Assembly (NCBI GenBank): GCA_037833965.1
Contig: AP031351.1
Location: 5,902,501 to 5,966,500, forward strand
Source of the DNA: Marchantia polymorpha subsp. ruderalis
Lineage: Eukaryota; Streptophyta; Marchantiopsida; Marchantiales; Marchantiaceae
DNA length: 64,000 nucleotides
Direction: 5' to 3'
The notes below the pieces were generated by a model that searched no databases, was not told where the DNA came from, and saw only the letters and a program-made list of their open reading frames with translations. The position numbers were made by a program, and so were the translations under genes. Each line of letters starts with the position of its first letter. Position 1 is the stretch's first letter. Of the stretch, positions 22,530 through 33,376 are shown in pieces.

Positions 22530-25100
22530 GGTGATAACCATCGTCCGAATTAAATATCCCGTGAACTTCATCGCTCTCGGTAAAATGCTGGAGTTGGAAA
22601 CAAAGACGAAGCACAACACAAAGAGAGTTACCAGGTCTGGTAGGCCGTGGGTCCGCTGTGTGGTCCTCCCAAACGTCGAAGGCCTGTCCCAGTTTCAGAG
22701 GCGAATCTCGTCCGTTCCTTCAAATAATTTATCCGAACCACACCATTCAATCCCAGCCACCAACCACGTAGCCTAGGTCCGTCCTGCACCGACTCGGCTT
22801 CGCCATGCACCGCGAGCGGGTTCAGAGTCTACAGAAAGTACTATATAGGGTAAGACGGGAAGACCGAAGGGAAAGCGGGCACTGTGGAGTGTGGAGTCTG
22901 GACTGGCATGGACGGATGGATGGAACGAGGTCTGAATGGACCGGCGCCATAGTTGCGGTAGGAGGAGCTGGTGGAGCTTCGGTGCTCGTGGTCGGGGCCG
23001 AGGCTGAGCGATCCGGCAGCGGGGAAATGGGACGAAGAGGGTCTTGAGGTTTCGAGTTTCGACGTCCTCCATCGTTGTACACTTCCGGACATCAAACTCC
23101 AGCCGTCAATCATGAATCGATTTGAGGAATGGACTGCGTCGATCAAACAGGATGAGCAGTGCTGCCAGGGGCCGGGATGGAATTTTGGGACCAATTTGAG
23201 GTAGTCTTGCACGTTCTCTGTCTAGTCAGTGGACAGTTGTATGTCCACTGAACGGAAAGCCCGGCCGTCGGTGTAAGATGCACGCGGTGGTTGATGGGAA
23301 GAGGCAGCGACGGATTTGGGTTAGACGAGAAGAGATGAGAAGGAAGGGAGAAATTCGGTTCTTTGATTGTGTCATGTCAAGTAAGCCAGATTGCTGGCAG
23401 AATACGCGATCGACTGCTATCTCGATTTCTAAGAACTGAAGTTGAAAACAGGTTTGCAGGCTCCGGACATGATTTGTCGATGCGATGACAAGCCGGAGCT
23501 ATTTTTCAAACTTGGATATCAGGATCCGGAGTGTTGACGAGTTAGAAGCTATTGACCGGAGATTAAAGCTGTTGTCGGGGCGCTCGCCGTGTGCTGGTCT
23601 TGGAAGAACAGCAGTTACGGAGCAACAAGGAGAGTCGATGTGGCTAATTTACTACGTTCCCACCTTCTCCTCCTCATCTTCTTCGATTGACGGTAAGAAA
23701 ATGAGCATTGTCCTTTACCACGACGTCCCCATCTTCGTGCTGCAACCACATGGAGGAAGTTCGAGTTCGGACTCTCCCGGATTCGCAAGTATCCCAGACG
23801 TGCACTGTAGTTTGTTCCCAGATACCTCTCGCTGTCTTGCTCGTTTGGGTGCTGTATGTCTCCCTGGACAGACTCTGACACTCAAACAGTGCCCGAGGAG
23901 CGGATCTTTCCAGTCGGAGAGTTTATAAATGCCGAGAAAGTAGACAAGACTTATCCTCCAACCTCCAAGTGGTGTCACTACCCGGAACTGGAGCCGCACT
24001 TACGATTAGCATCTCCAAGTTCTTCGCTCGCATACAATCCTTCTTCATGTCGAATTTGTCAAAGAAATGTGTCGAATATAATGTTGTGTCTGCACAATAT
24101 CAGTCGGCGAGACGGAATTTTTCGAAATCACGGAAGAAGAGAGTGCCAAAACCTGCTGAGCAAGAGAAGAATCTCGTGCACTATTTGGACCTCCCTCCCT
24201 CGACATTCTCCGCAGTAGAATGAATGCTCGTGCTGCCGCTGCCTATTTCAGATATGGCGACGCCGTCCCCTCCTGCCCCTCCCCTCCGCCCGGGGCAGAT
24301 TTTGAAATCCCAGGCGCTGCGGGAAGAAATGGGAAGCCTTTTTTAAATAGTACCAATTTGAATTCTTGAATATAGTATCATGTTTGTCCTATGCACGCTG
24401 CCACTTATCCACGAGAACATCGCAGCTGCGCTCGCTCACCGGAGACCGGATGTTGGCGGTGGAGGTCCGGCCCCGCGGGGCCCAGCGTCCCAGGGCTGCT
24501 TTCCATTCAAACTCGTGTGAGCCAGTTACCACCTCGACACCCTCGAGGTAGCAACAGGTGGTAACTGGTCCGTGGGGGCACGCTTTGGCGTCGTCGCGGC
24601 CGCAGCTGTGCGACCCCGGACCGGTCTCCAAGTCCCAGAGAGTTCTACGCGCCGTCGCGCTCGCCCGAGAAAAGGCATAAAGTCCTTTGCCTCAATGTTT
24701 TATTACCATTTGCAGCCTTTCGGGCAAATGGTGTTTGTACGCCTTGCAGGACTAATAAATGGAGCGTGTGACCGAAAGACTGGCCTCCTCTTCGCCCCCT
24801 ACGACAACGCACATGTTTAATGTCCTGTAAAATTATATTTAAGCGTAATGGCCTCATAAACAAAAAAAAAATTCCTCAGTCAAGTGAACGTACAAATCTA
24901 AAAAATACAAAAATCCTCGTACTACTAAATACATAAAGCCAATTCTGATATATAATAAACATCCAACCCGATCAATATGAGAAGTAGGCCTTTACACGAC
25001 GTACGTACATAGACGCAGAAAAGGTAAGCTGCAGGTTTTATTCCACACCCTCTTTCTAGACGGAGCTTTGTAGTTCCTTGTTTGGCATGCATGCGACGCT
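22530..25100. other. Mixed-composition island without a recognised gene
   Basis: Composition rises above that of the AT-rich flank. Open frames such as 23485-23928 (+) or 22841-23212 (-) are serine-rich or low in conserved character and match no family I recognise. A 13-bp-stem hairpin lies at 24522-24568. A non-coding transcript or a lineage-specific gene cannot be excluded. Confidence 0.4.
24522..24568. repeat. Hairpin with 13-bp perfect stem
   Basis: CCAGTTACCACCT (24522-24534) pairs perfectly with AGGTGGTAACTGG (24556-24568). The 21-base loop contains CCTCGAGG, which is itself palindromic. Confidence 0.75.
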
Positions 25101-26468
25101 TTTGATGAGCCTCGAGTCGTGACGTCCCCCGGGCGACGTCGCGGAAACGGCCTCGTATGGGGAGCGAAGGGAAGGGAAGGGCCGAGGCGAAGGGTCGTCG
25201 GGCTCACCGGACCGCGACCTCAAGCTGAGCTGGGGTCGTCCCTGAAAGCGGGGCGGGCCGCGGGCGCGGGCGCTGTTCGCCCGAACGTCTCTGAACGTCT
25301 CCAATCCGTTTCGCGCCCTCCCGGCCCCCGCTCCCCGCTCCCCGCTGCTGCTGGCCTTGGCTCGGAGCGTCCTCCAGCTGCTGCCTCTCTCTTCGCTCTT
25401 CGCTCTTGGCTCTCGCTCTCTCTTGTTCTCCCTTCGCTCGCTCGTGCCTTTCTCGCCCCGCCCCCTCCCTCGCGTCGCTCTCGTCGGCCCCTTTCCTGTT
25501 GCATTGCGCGCGCGCAGCACTCTCGAATCGCAGGGTCTCGGGCGACGTCGATCTGCGGCTATGGCGAGTTACGGATCTTGCAGTTTCTGCCATTACGTGC
25601 TGTAGCGCGCGCTGATTCTGCAGGTTGTTTTTCCGCCTTATTTGGTGCTGAGTTTTTTGGTCCGGGTCACTGTTTTCTTTATCCCTTCTCGTGAGTCGGG
25701 TGTCAACTGTAGAGCACCCGCTGAGGCCAGGACTGGCCCCGTGCCCCGACTCACTGACGGGATACTGTCACTGACTGCTGCTCGACAGCCTCTCGCTTGC
25801 GTTGCGTTTGCGAGTGAGTGAGTGAGTGAGCGAGTGAGCGATTGCGTGTGTCCTTATCGATGGAATCGTTCGCCCCTTCATCCGCCCCGCTGCCATTGTC
25901 TGGGCTCTTGCGAGGTTGAAGTGAGAGCCCGTGGGTTGTGCGTTAGTGTCTGTGCGTTTGCGTTTGTTTTGCTGACGTTTGTGCGTCGTTTCGTAGGGTC
26001 GATGGTGGTGAGTCTGTCTTTTTTCATTCGGGATCATCTCTCGTGTCTTTCTCGTCTGTTTCTCGCTGCACCGTACAAGGCGTTCGTGAGCCTGGTCATC
26101 GGATCCTCCGGGATGTTGTGTCTTCTGCCGCCTTCGGATGCAGCCCACTGAGAAGTTTCTTGGTTTTTTTAAATTTCCATGCAGAGTACATTGCCGCACG
26201 GCGTCCTCCCGGCAGCCAACTGCAGTTAGCTAGTGGACAAGTGAAGGACATTGGGGATTTGACGGCCCTAAGCGAGGAAGAGGCTTCGTCTCTGGGAGCT
26301 CCACGAGGATCGAAGGCTTGAAAGTCGATCATCTAGAGTTTTGGTCGAACCAAGAAGCAGTTAGAGTTCGTCTTGGCTCCGCATTGCGTCGAGAATAAGC
26401 ACTTTCGCATGCAAGCAGGTCCTAGGATATTCCTAGACTACGTTCAGCTAAAATCCTAACAGAGAGCA
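25100..26468 (+). promoter_or_regulatory. GC-rich promoter and 5' UTR region of the DUF4057 gene
   Basis: A CpG-dense block (about 25.1-25.6 kb) with CT-rich runs precedes the DUF4057 start codon by about 0.9 kb. Overlapping long open frames on both strands here are a by-product of high GC. The distance to the ATG and scattered donor-like GT sites suggest a long 5' UTR, possibly with an intron. No TATA box is clear. Confidence 0.4.
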
Positions 26469-29400
26469 ATGCCTGTTGAAAACAGCCCCGCTAGTACCCT
26501 GAAGAGGGGTACTACCCCTCCAGGAGGACCATCTACATTTGATCTTTTCAGTTGGTCCGAGGGCCCTGACACCACACAACGGACAGCGGTGCGCCACTCA
26601 GCTACAAATGACAGCGCTGCGTTCGCTGCCGCAAGCGATCAGAGTTGCACCAGCCCTCCCAGTCGGCCAACCATTCGCATGCATCAGGTAAAAGGTGAAA
26701 GGCTTCGATTTGCACTTCCACCTCTGTTTGGCGGGCATCTGGAGTGTATCAGAGGAGGTACTAGAATTGAGCGCCAGATACATAGTGAATATCGCAGCTC
26801 TGTTCGAATACCGGGTTGATGTACATCGCCGCTGCTTATTGCAAGCCTGGTCTCTTGTTTTGTCCCATACTGCCCATTACGGTATTTGTGCCACAGCTTG
26901 GCTGTTTGCTGGCTAACCTTGAAGCCATCCAAAGTCGTGGAAGCTGTCAAGAAGCGATCTTTCTCCTGAACTCAGAAGTGTTTGAACGAAGGTTTGGCTG
27001 GTTACCATACCAAAGATCATCATCTAGGAGTAGAGCTGCACAAGTTTGTTCTCACAAGTGATAATGTGAGCGTGTAGCCTGCAGGAGGAGCCAGCACATT
27101 TGCATTCGGTGAGCAGATGACGCCCGAAGAAGCCGAAGCCCTTGTCAAGAGGTAATCCGCAGATATTCCTCATTTCGTCACGTCAAAATTCGATCGAGCT
27201 GGTAGTGTGGCGTGTAGCGTTGACTTCTCCGTTGTTAATTGTCAGAGACCCCGGGTTGGATGTTGATTGTTTCTCACCCTTTCGAATTGGTTTGCGGTGC
27301 CCTTGGCAACTCTCCGACTCCCAAACCCTCAATCCTTAAGGTGGCAGTTTGCATGCCCCTTACAGTCTGGCATGCGACAGTCCAGTACCTGTAACAACCT
27401 TTAGGAAGCCAACTTATAACCTGTCATCTTCTTGGCTACACGGGTGAAAAGAAACCTTTCTAGATTTCGATCTCCCCATGTGTATTCAGTTGGAATCTTG
27501 CGAATGATCAGTTGTACTCAAGTGCAGGAGACCTAACTCTGAGTGCAAGAAGAAAGAAATGTACGGAAATGCGATCTTTGGAGAAGCCGCACTTGTCAAC
27601 AGAGATCAAGAATCAGCGTTAGCAAACTTACCCTTCACATTCCCTCGAACTATAAAAGCCCAAGCAAACTCCAAGTCCAACGTCACCTGAAAAGAAATGG
27701 ATGATTAGCATAGTGGAGGTACTCGTCCCTCGTCAGAGTTTCTGTGATTCCAACAGAGCTTTTTGCCATGCAGGCGTCCGGGGTCCGAAGTGAAGAGGAA
27801 AGAAATGTTTGGAAGCGGGATATTTGTCGAAGGAGCAGAGGGCGGGGAGCATGCTGGCATTACCTCTCAAGACAGAACCTGCGTACGACTACACCAGGTA
27901 AGTTCAAGCCGCGAGATGTGGGGTTCCCATGAGGTCATATGAGTGTTTCCAAAAACATGACAATCTCGAAAGTAGTTGCTTGTCTCCGTGGTCACTGGTC
28001 CCATGCCAACGTTTCGCGATTTTCCTCACCTTTGGTAGCCTAGAATAAACCACTCTGTAACCTTTAAATTTTCCTGTACGATCGTATTTTTTCTCTACGA
28101 ACCACCGTAGAGAATGCACCCACAATTTGACCTCGAGAATATGTAATCCTGTCACTCATATGTGAATCCGAACATGTATACCTCATCCTTTTCATGGTTG
28201 CAAATTAGTATGAGTTACTATATCCATATGGGTAAGCTTGTGAGGTCATTGACATATGGTGATGTAGATAGCTTTTACGGAAAGGTGTGACCTTCCCTGA
28301 TCTAGAACCTCAGGATTTCAACCTCTGTACAGCGGCCTTCAAATGCTAAAGCTAAGGAAATGATGGGCAACGAGATATTTGCTGATTATGAACCTGGGAT
28401 TATTGATCCAAGACGGAGAGAAGAGGCTCTTCATCGAAATGTCCGTATCTCCATAGCACTAGAAGCCCAGGGCCATAGGTATCCCTTGCATAATTTGTCT
28501 TACTATTCAGTGGATCAGATCGTTTCTTTTGATTGTATCTCAAGTACGTGATGATGACCACTGATCAGCCATCTTGTCCCGAACACAACTCAGGAAAGTT
28601 CCCATGCTGTTTTTTTATTAGCTATATCGAGCCTAAAACTGCTTCACAATACAGTGAAACTCCAGAATGCGGCTCCTGGACTCGTATTTGTGCTCTCATC
28701 ATGGCTTCAATCCGCCCGCCATCAAAGAATGATCCCACCACTAATCATGTTAACGTGAAAGCTGAAGTACAAGTGGCCTTCATGAACTTCAGCCAGCAGG
28801 TGGAGTAAGCCAAATCCAGTTCGGTGGCGAGGAGCTGACGTCCCCCAAGAAGCCAACTTCCATCCCCGAAGTTGCGAAACAGAGAGAGCTGAGTGGGAGC
28901 ACGGAAACCACGTTAGATCTCAAGCACCGGAGCTTCTCAAACGCCAAAGCCAAAGAACTCGTTGGTAGCAACATCTTTGGGCCTGCTCCGCCTGATGCGC
29001 CACCTCGGCGCGTCGCAATGGAGGTGAGGGAACAGCAACAGGATGGTTATGCAGAGGCTCCACCTCGCAATCTCCGTACCTCTGTCAAAGTCTCCAATGT
29101 AAGTCCTGTGTGTAACTTTGCGTTTTGTTGTAAGAAACTGAACTGGAGCAGGCTCGAGCTTGACCCCTCACTTCGCAGTTTTGTACACCTGAAGCCTGTT
29201 GTTGTTTCTCATTGCAGCCTGCAGGAGGCCGTAGTCAGATAGCTTTCGGACACGACGATACTCCGAACTCTGCGAGGAAAGTGGACCCCCACAAAATCGC
29301 TGAGCTCAGTGGAAACAATATTTTCGCCGACGATCCTCAAACGCCTGTTGCGGATCCTCACCATCATCTCAGCCATGCAAAACTGCGGGAGATGAGCGGC

Positions 29401-29496
29401 AGCGACATTTTCAAAGACGACAAGCCTGTGAATAGAGACTCCATCGGTGGGATCCGGAAACCCCCAGGAGGGGGCAGCACCATTGCCCTAGTGTAG
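26469..29496 (+). CDS. DUF4057 family protein with repeated PGG-S and G-x-x-IF modules
   Basis: Molecular function is not established. Exons 26469-26687, 27078-27151, 27774-27897, 28333-28440, 28793-29098 and 29218-29496 give about 369 aa, similar to Arabidopsis DUF4057 proteins. Diagnostic pieces are TPPGGPSTFDLFSWSE near the N-terminus, EQMTPEEAEALVKRR, LTSPKKPTSIPEVAKQREL and the C-terminus IRKPPGGGSTIALV. The sequence alternates PxGGxSxxxFG motifs with (K/R)E(M/L)xGxxIF motifs, each near an exon start. The 3' end of exon 4 is inferred from phase only: 28440, a weak GT donor, fits, while the stronger donor at 28479 would break the frame. Older 'N-lysine methyltransferase' labels for this family have no support in the motifs seen here. 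The protein looks hydrophilic and disordered. A spare related exon lies in intron 2. Confidence 0.88.
27528..27690 (+). other. Paralogous spare exon in intron 2 of the DUF4057 gene
   Basis: After a good acceptor (GTGCAG, ending 27527) the frame used by exon 3 reads RPNSECKKKEMYGNAIFGEA, matching exon 3's RPGSEVKRKEMFGSGIFVEG position by position. It has the same start phase as exon 3. The frame stays open to a TGA at 27688-27690, and no strong donor precedes it. It is either an alternative 3'-terminal exon giving a short isoform of about 152 aa or a duplicated exon that lost its donor. Confidence 0.65.
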
Positions 29497-30546
29497 ATCA
29501 GTGAACATTCTTGTGGGACCGTAGTACTAGCATCTGTGCTGTTGCCGGCCCATGCTTGAGCTCTTCCGATCGAGGTGTTCCCTCGATCGGGCTTCTAAGC
29601 TTTTGTAGTCCCTACATCCCGCAGCCTATGAAAGTGTCAACACCATCGATGTAGCCGACCAGATGATTAGGCGAGATGACCTTGGACATAGCGGAAGAAT
29701 CCGCTGTGAACCAAGCTTTTGTACTTTTGGATTGGTGTAGTAGTTTAGTTCTACGCTGAGGTGGGCATTGCTAAATCTTATGCTCTTTCCGCACTGCTAG
29801 TCAGCCAACTTTTATCACACTTCCCTTTCAACCACTTCTGGGCCTACACGTACATTTATTTTGCCCGACTTTCTCCAGTCAGATTTTGTATGCCACAAAA
29901 GTGGGCTTTTTGTAGAAAAGGGAAAAGTCGTTCAGACTCTTCGTACAGATCGATGTCGGTCGACGGTGTATGTCACTGAGATGAGAGATGAGCGATGAAT
30001 GGTCCATTATTTTTGCATTCTGCCTGCATTCTGGGTGTTTGCTTACCGTGCCAAATGACAAGCGGATGAGATGTAAGGAAGAGTGCCGAATTGGAACAGT
30101 CGGCCAACTGCCGCCGGCGCTTTGTGCTCTGAAAAGGAATTTTGAGCAAGACATTGCAAGATGATGAGGAAATTGTGTTGTGACGGTTGGGACGAGGTAT
30201 ACCGTCATCAGTTGCTGCTTTGTCACACAATTGCAGGGGGATAAGGAGTTACCTCCGAGTAATAATGTTAGAGTAAATGCTACAGCGGGGTTCCCTGCCC
30301 GTAGAAACGACGGTCACACGTCATTTCTACGGAGACATTCAAATTCGCAGCGGTCAGCGTAAGATCTCTTGGCCTTGTTGATGCACTGTTGAGGTCTCAC
30401 GGAATGAAAGGCCTCCCATCTCACATTGCATTTATATCTACTTAGATTTCTTCCCGGCGTTGTCAGACTAGCGCGAGGCTGAACCAGTCCAATAAGTTCG
30501 ACCGAATACGGCGAAGCGGGAGACATTTTGCACAGGTGTGAATAGA
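29497..30546. other. Intergenic region between converging genes
   Basis: About 1.05 kb separates the DUF4057 stop from the ERI1-like stop on the other strand. It should hold both 3' UTRs. No further coding signal was seen. Confidence 0.55.
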
Positions 30547-32565
30547 TTACTTTATTCTGAACCGGAAAGTGAATTTTACAGCTTTCGGGTCATCAGCTTT
30601 GCGCTTGGCGGTAATCTGAATAATGGCGCCGTGCGCCAGCATGCGTTGCAACACCCGGGCGATATTGTGCGCATCGTCCAAGCCTACGTGATGCGTACCC
30701 TCCATGGGCATCTTCAGGCCTTTCATCATGGCCAGCATTCCTCCGGCCTGCCATCACAGATAAAGGTTCATTACGCAGTTCCCAAAAGCGAGAGCGGGCG
30801 TCAGGAATCAATCGATCACTCCCTCACTCACTCATCAAGACGCTTCCCGTACGCACCCTGAATTTGTAGAAGTTGAAGTAGATGTCTTTCAGATTGATCC
30901 ACTCGTTGAAGTAAGGAGGCAGATCAATCCCCGACGTAACGCATTGCTCCGGTATCTTGGTCTTCACGTCCCAGTTCCCACTGCCAGCAGCAATGGATTC
31001 TGTCACTCGGTCGGATCCTCGAGTACAAGCACGAAGAGATGACATTCTCGAGCACCAAGTGGAAGACGTATGCAAGAAGGAGGAGAAGGAGAAGGGAGGC
31101 GATTGTTTCTGTACCAGGTGACAAAAGCCGCAGTGCTCAACTTCGAAGGCGTCTCCGGCTCGTAGAGCCCGTGGCTTCGCATCCAGCCTTCGAACTTGGG
31201 CAGCACTTCCGTGAAGGGAATCGCTGTGTCGTGCCACACTCTGAGGCACCGAATCAGAAAGGCTCATCAGAAGGAAGCCGCCGGCACAAATTTCAAACAA
31301 AGCGTTTCCCGCGAAGCTCTTCCATTGTAATGGAAGCAGCGAGGAATGGAGGAATGGAGGGATGCAAGAAAGGTCACCTCTCGAGGCCCCATTTGCCGTA
31401 TTTGTTGCGGATGTAGTCCTCGATCCGCTCCTCGCTCATCTTCGCAGGGCGGACGAATCTGAGATCCGCGGCCGAAAATCGGTTCGTTAAACCTTCAGCA
31501 GTAAGAATCGAACGCAGTGGAACTCTCTCGAGCAAAATCGAGGAGGAGGAGGAGGAGGAGGAGAGAGAGGGAGATGCGAGAGTGGAGGGAGGCCAGGGCC
31601 GAATGCGGTGCGCGTACCGGTGGAAGCGATCGACAACTTGAAGGGTTTTGGCGTCGACCAGGAGCACGGGGAACTCCAGAATCTCCACCATCCCTTCGAG
31701 ATCCAGCACGAGGAAGAAGTCGAACGGCTGCGGCTTCACTTTGGCCAGATCGTCGGCCCGGACGGCCATGTCCGGCAGCTCGTGGCTGAACCTCGACAGG
31801 TGCAGCTCGTCCTCCATCTGCAAAGCAGAGCTTCAAGATAGATATCATCCGCCATCGCTGCTGCATCGAGAAACGATTTCTCGCTCCCGATTTTACTGAC
31901 AATCGACAAATTCACGCAACCTTCTAGACACCGGCCGATCATCAAGCCATACACACCAGCGTGCAGAGCCCTTGCGAGAAGTAGTAGCAAGTGCGCTTCG
32001 TCTGCGCTCGAGCTCCTCGCGATGGAGCTCCTTCTCGAGCGATGGCAGCAGCCCCGGCCTCAGCCTCGTCCTCGCCCTGTGGAAGCTCGGCCACCGCGGG
32101 CTCCTCGACCGTGTGCGACACCAGGCCCGTCGCCACTTGGTCCACGGCTTGCACGCAACCTTCTTCCAGATTTCTATCGAGCGCCCGTCCGCTGCTCGTG
32201 CCTCCGCCATCTTCAGGCCGCCCGCTCAGTGCACTGAGAGTGCTAATTCGCAGTCGTCCGACTTGCACTGCCCTCCTCCTCCCCTCGTACCGATCAATTT
32301 CCCCCAATCCCAATCCCAACCCCGATTTCGATCCCGATTCCAATCCCGACCGCGAGCTCCAGAATTCCCTACTCCTCGCCGCCGCTGCCACCAAACCGAT
32401 TCTCGAGTCGGAAGAAGAAGAAGAAGAAGACGACGACGACGACGACGATGAATAGAGTTCGTTCCGCTGGCAACGAGAGAAGCGCGAGGCGCTGGATCGC
32501 GCGAACGAGGGCAGCCATCGCGACAGGCACGGGCACAGCAGAGCCGAGCGCGCGCAGGCCTCCAT
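30547..32565 (-). CDS. ERI1-like 3'-5' exoribonuclease (DEDDh family)
   Basis: The gene likely trims RNA 3' ends, as ERI1/ERI3 enzymes do for small RNAs, histone mRNA and rRNA. Exons on the minus strand, 32565-31957, 31817-31618, 31458-31378, 31240-31115, 30980-30857 and 30747-30547, join in phase to 446 aa. Residues 1-203 are a variable, basic and serine-rich N-terminus with a 14-Ser run (about 39-52); its first 40 residues resemble an organelle transit peptide (inference). A CYYFSQGLC segment leads into the nuclease domain. Catalytic motifs are VLDLEG (D242, E244), CGNWDVKTK (D343) and HHVGLDDAHNIARVLQRML (H400, D404). The order and spacing match plant At3g15140-type proteins. The first ATG is 32565; an upstream GTG frame extension was not used. 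It is divergent to the TMEM234 gene. Confidence 0.93.
32411..32449. repeat. GAA/GAC trinucleotide repeat coding for poly-serine
   Basis: A run of GAA triplets passes into GAC triplets on the plus strand. Read on the minus strand in the exonuclease frame it gives 14 consecutive serines. It is a likely site of length polymorphism that keeps the frame. Confidence 0.85.
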
Positions 32566-32929
32566 GACTCGAATGATGAAAAGCACGGGCTCCGGCCACA
32601 GGACGAGTCGAGTCGATGAGAGCCGATGAGAGAGGCACCGTCGGGCCGTCGTCGGTCGTGCGGGTTTTATATTAGGGCTCGCTCCACAAAACGCTCCGTC
32701 GCGATGCTGTCAGGTCTTATGCTCTCGATCTCGATCTCGTCGCGTCGAAGCACTCGCCTCCTGAAGCTGAAGCCGAAGCTTTGAAGAGGTCGAAGAAGCC
32801 GAAGAAGCCAAAGTTGGTGCTGGTCGTGGTGGACAGGCCTTCCTCCATCGCCAGCCCCCTGGCCCAAGAACTCCCTCTCGATCAGATAGACACTCGGTCG
32901 AGAGATCGGTGAGCCGATCGGAGGACGAG
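32566..32929. promoter_or_regulatory. Bidirectional promoter between ERI1-like and TMEM234 genes
   Basis: Only 364 bp separate the two divergent start codons. On the minus strand TATAAAA at 32665-32671 is about 100 bp upstream of the exonuclease ATG and is a good TATA candidate. No equivalent box is evident for TMEM234. Both 5' UTRs and core promoters must fit in this space. Confidence 0.6.
32665..32671 (-). promoter_or_regulatory. Putative TATA box of the ERI1-like gene
   Basis: TATAAAA on the minus strand in a GC-rich setting, about 100 bp before the ATG at 32565. Confidence 0.45.
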
Positions 32930-33376
32930 ATGGAGGCGGTGATGATTTGGCTTCTGACGATCGGAAGCGTCTGGGGGACGACGAATGCTCTGATCAAGCG
33001 CGGAGCCGTGAAGGCGCAAGAGAAGCAGCGAGATCGAGAGCAGAGAGAGCGAGAACGAGGAGGAGGAGGAGGAAAGATTTGGGTGGTGGAGTTCGTGCGC
33101 GATTGGGTGGAGCTGCTGCGCGTGTGGGAGTACTCGGTGCCATTCGCCATGAATCTGGCGGCGTCGGTCTTCTTCATGCGGCGCCTGGGCGACAGTCCTA
33201 TCAACATCGCCGTGCCTGTGACCAACGCCACCACCTTCGCGGCCACGGCGCTGGCCGGGGCCGCCCTCGGCGAGCGCATCCCCGTCCTGCAGGCCTTGGC
33301 CGGCGTCGCGCTCATCGCCATGGGCATCGTTCTGTGCATCTCTCCCGGCCTCGTCACCCATCGATTCGGTTCTTGA
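32930..33376 (+). CDS. TMEM234-family small membrane protein
   Basis: This is a single-exon 148-aa protein of the TMEM234 family, distantly related to EamA/small multidrug transporters; its biochemical role is not known. Four hydrophobic segments are visible: about 3-22 (with SVWGTTNALIKRGA, the family's N-terminal signature), 69-83, 91-114 (AVPVTNATTFAATALAG, the most conserved motif) and 118-140. Between helices 1 and 2 is a charged, low-complexity insert, about 30-49, rich in Glu/Arg/Gln and ending in five glycines; I do not recall this in relatives. The ATG at 32930 was chosen because the upstream in-frame start is a GTG and the signature begins at once after this Met. It is divergent from the ERI1-like gene. 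Confidence 0.88.
   Translation: MEAVMIWLLTIGSVWGTTNALIKRGAVKAQEKQRDREQRERERGGGGGKIWVVEFVRDWVELLRVWEYSVPFAMNLAASVFFMRRLGDSPINIAVPVTNATTFAATALAGAALGERIPVLQALAGVALIAMGIVLCISPGLVTHRFGS

Noticed and set aside
23485-23928. 147-codon plus-strand frame
   Set aside because: It is serine-rich with no recognisable domain, splice context or conservation evidence; not enough to call a gene.
25119-25694. Overlapping long open frames on both strands near 25.1-25.7 kb
   Set aside because: High GC content reduces stops in all frames; composition and position fit the promoter/5' UTR of the DUF4057 gene.
28441-28478. Extension of DUF4057 exon 4 to the donor at 28479
   Set aside because: The donor is stronger but leaves phase 2, while exon 5 needs phase 0; ending at 28440 keeps the conserved PAGGVSQIQFGG frame.
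32566-32586. Seven-residue N-terminal extension of the ERI1-like protein
   Set aside because: It depends on a GTG start; the ATG at 32565 is normal for a nuclear gene.
32909-32929. Seven-residue N-terminal extension of TMEM234
   Set aside because: It depends on a GTG start; the family signature begins right after the ATG at 32930.
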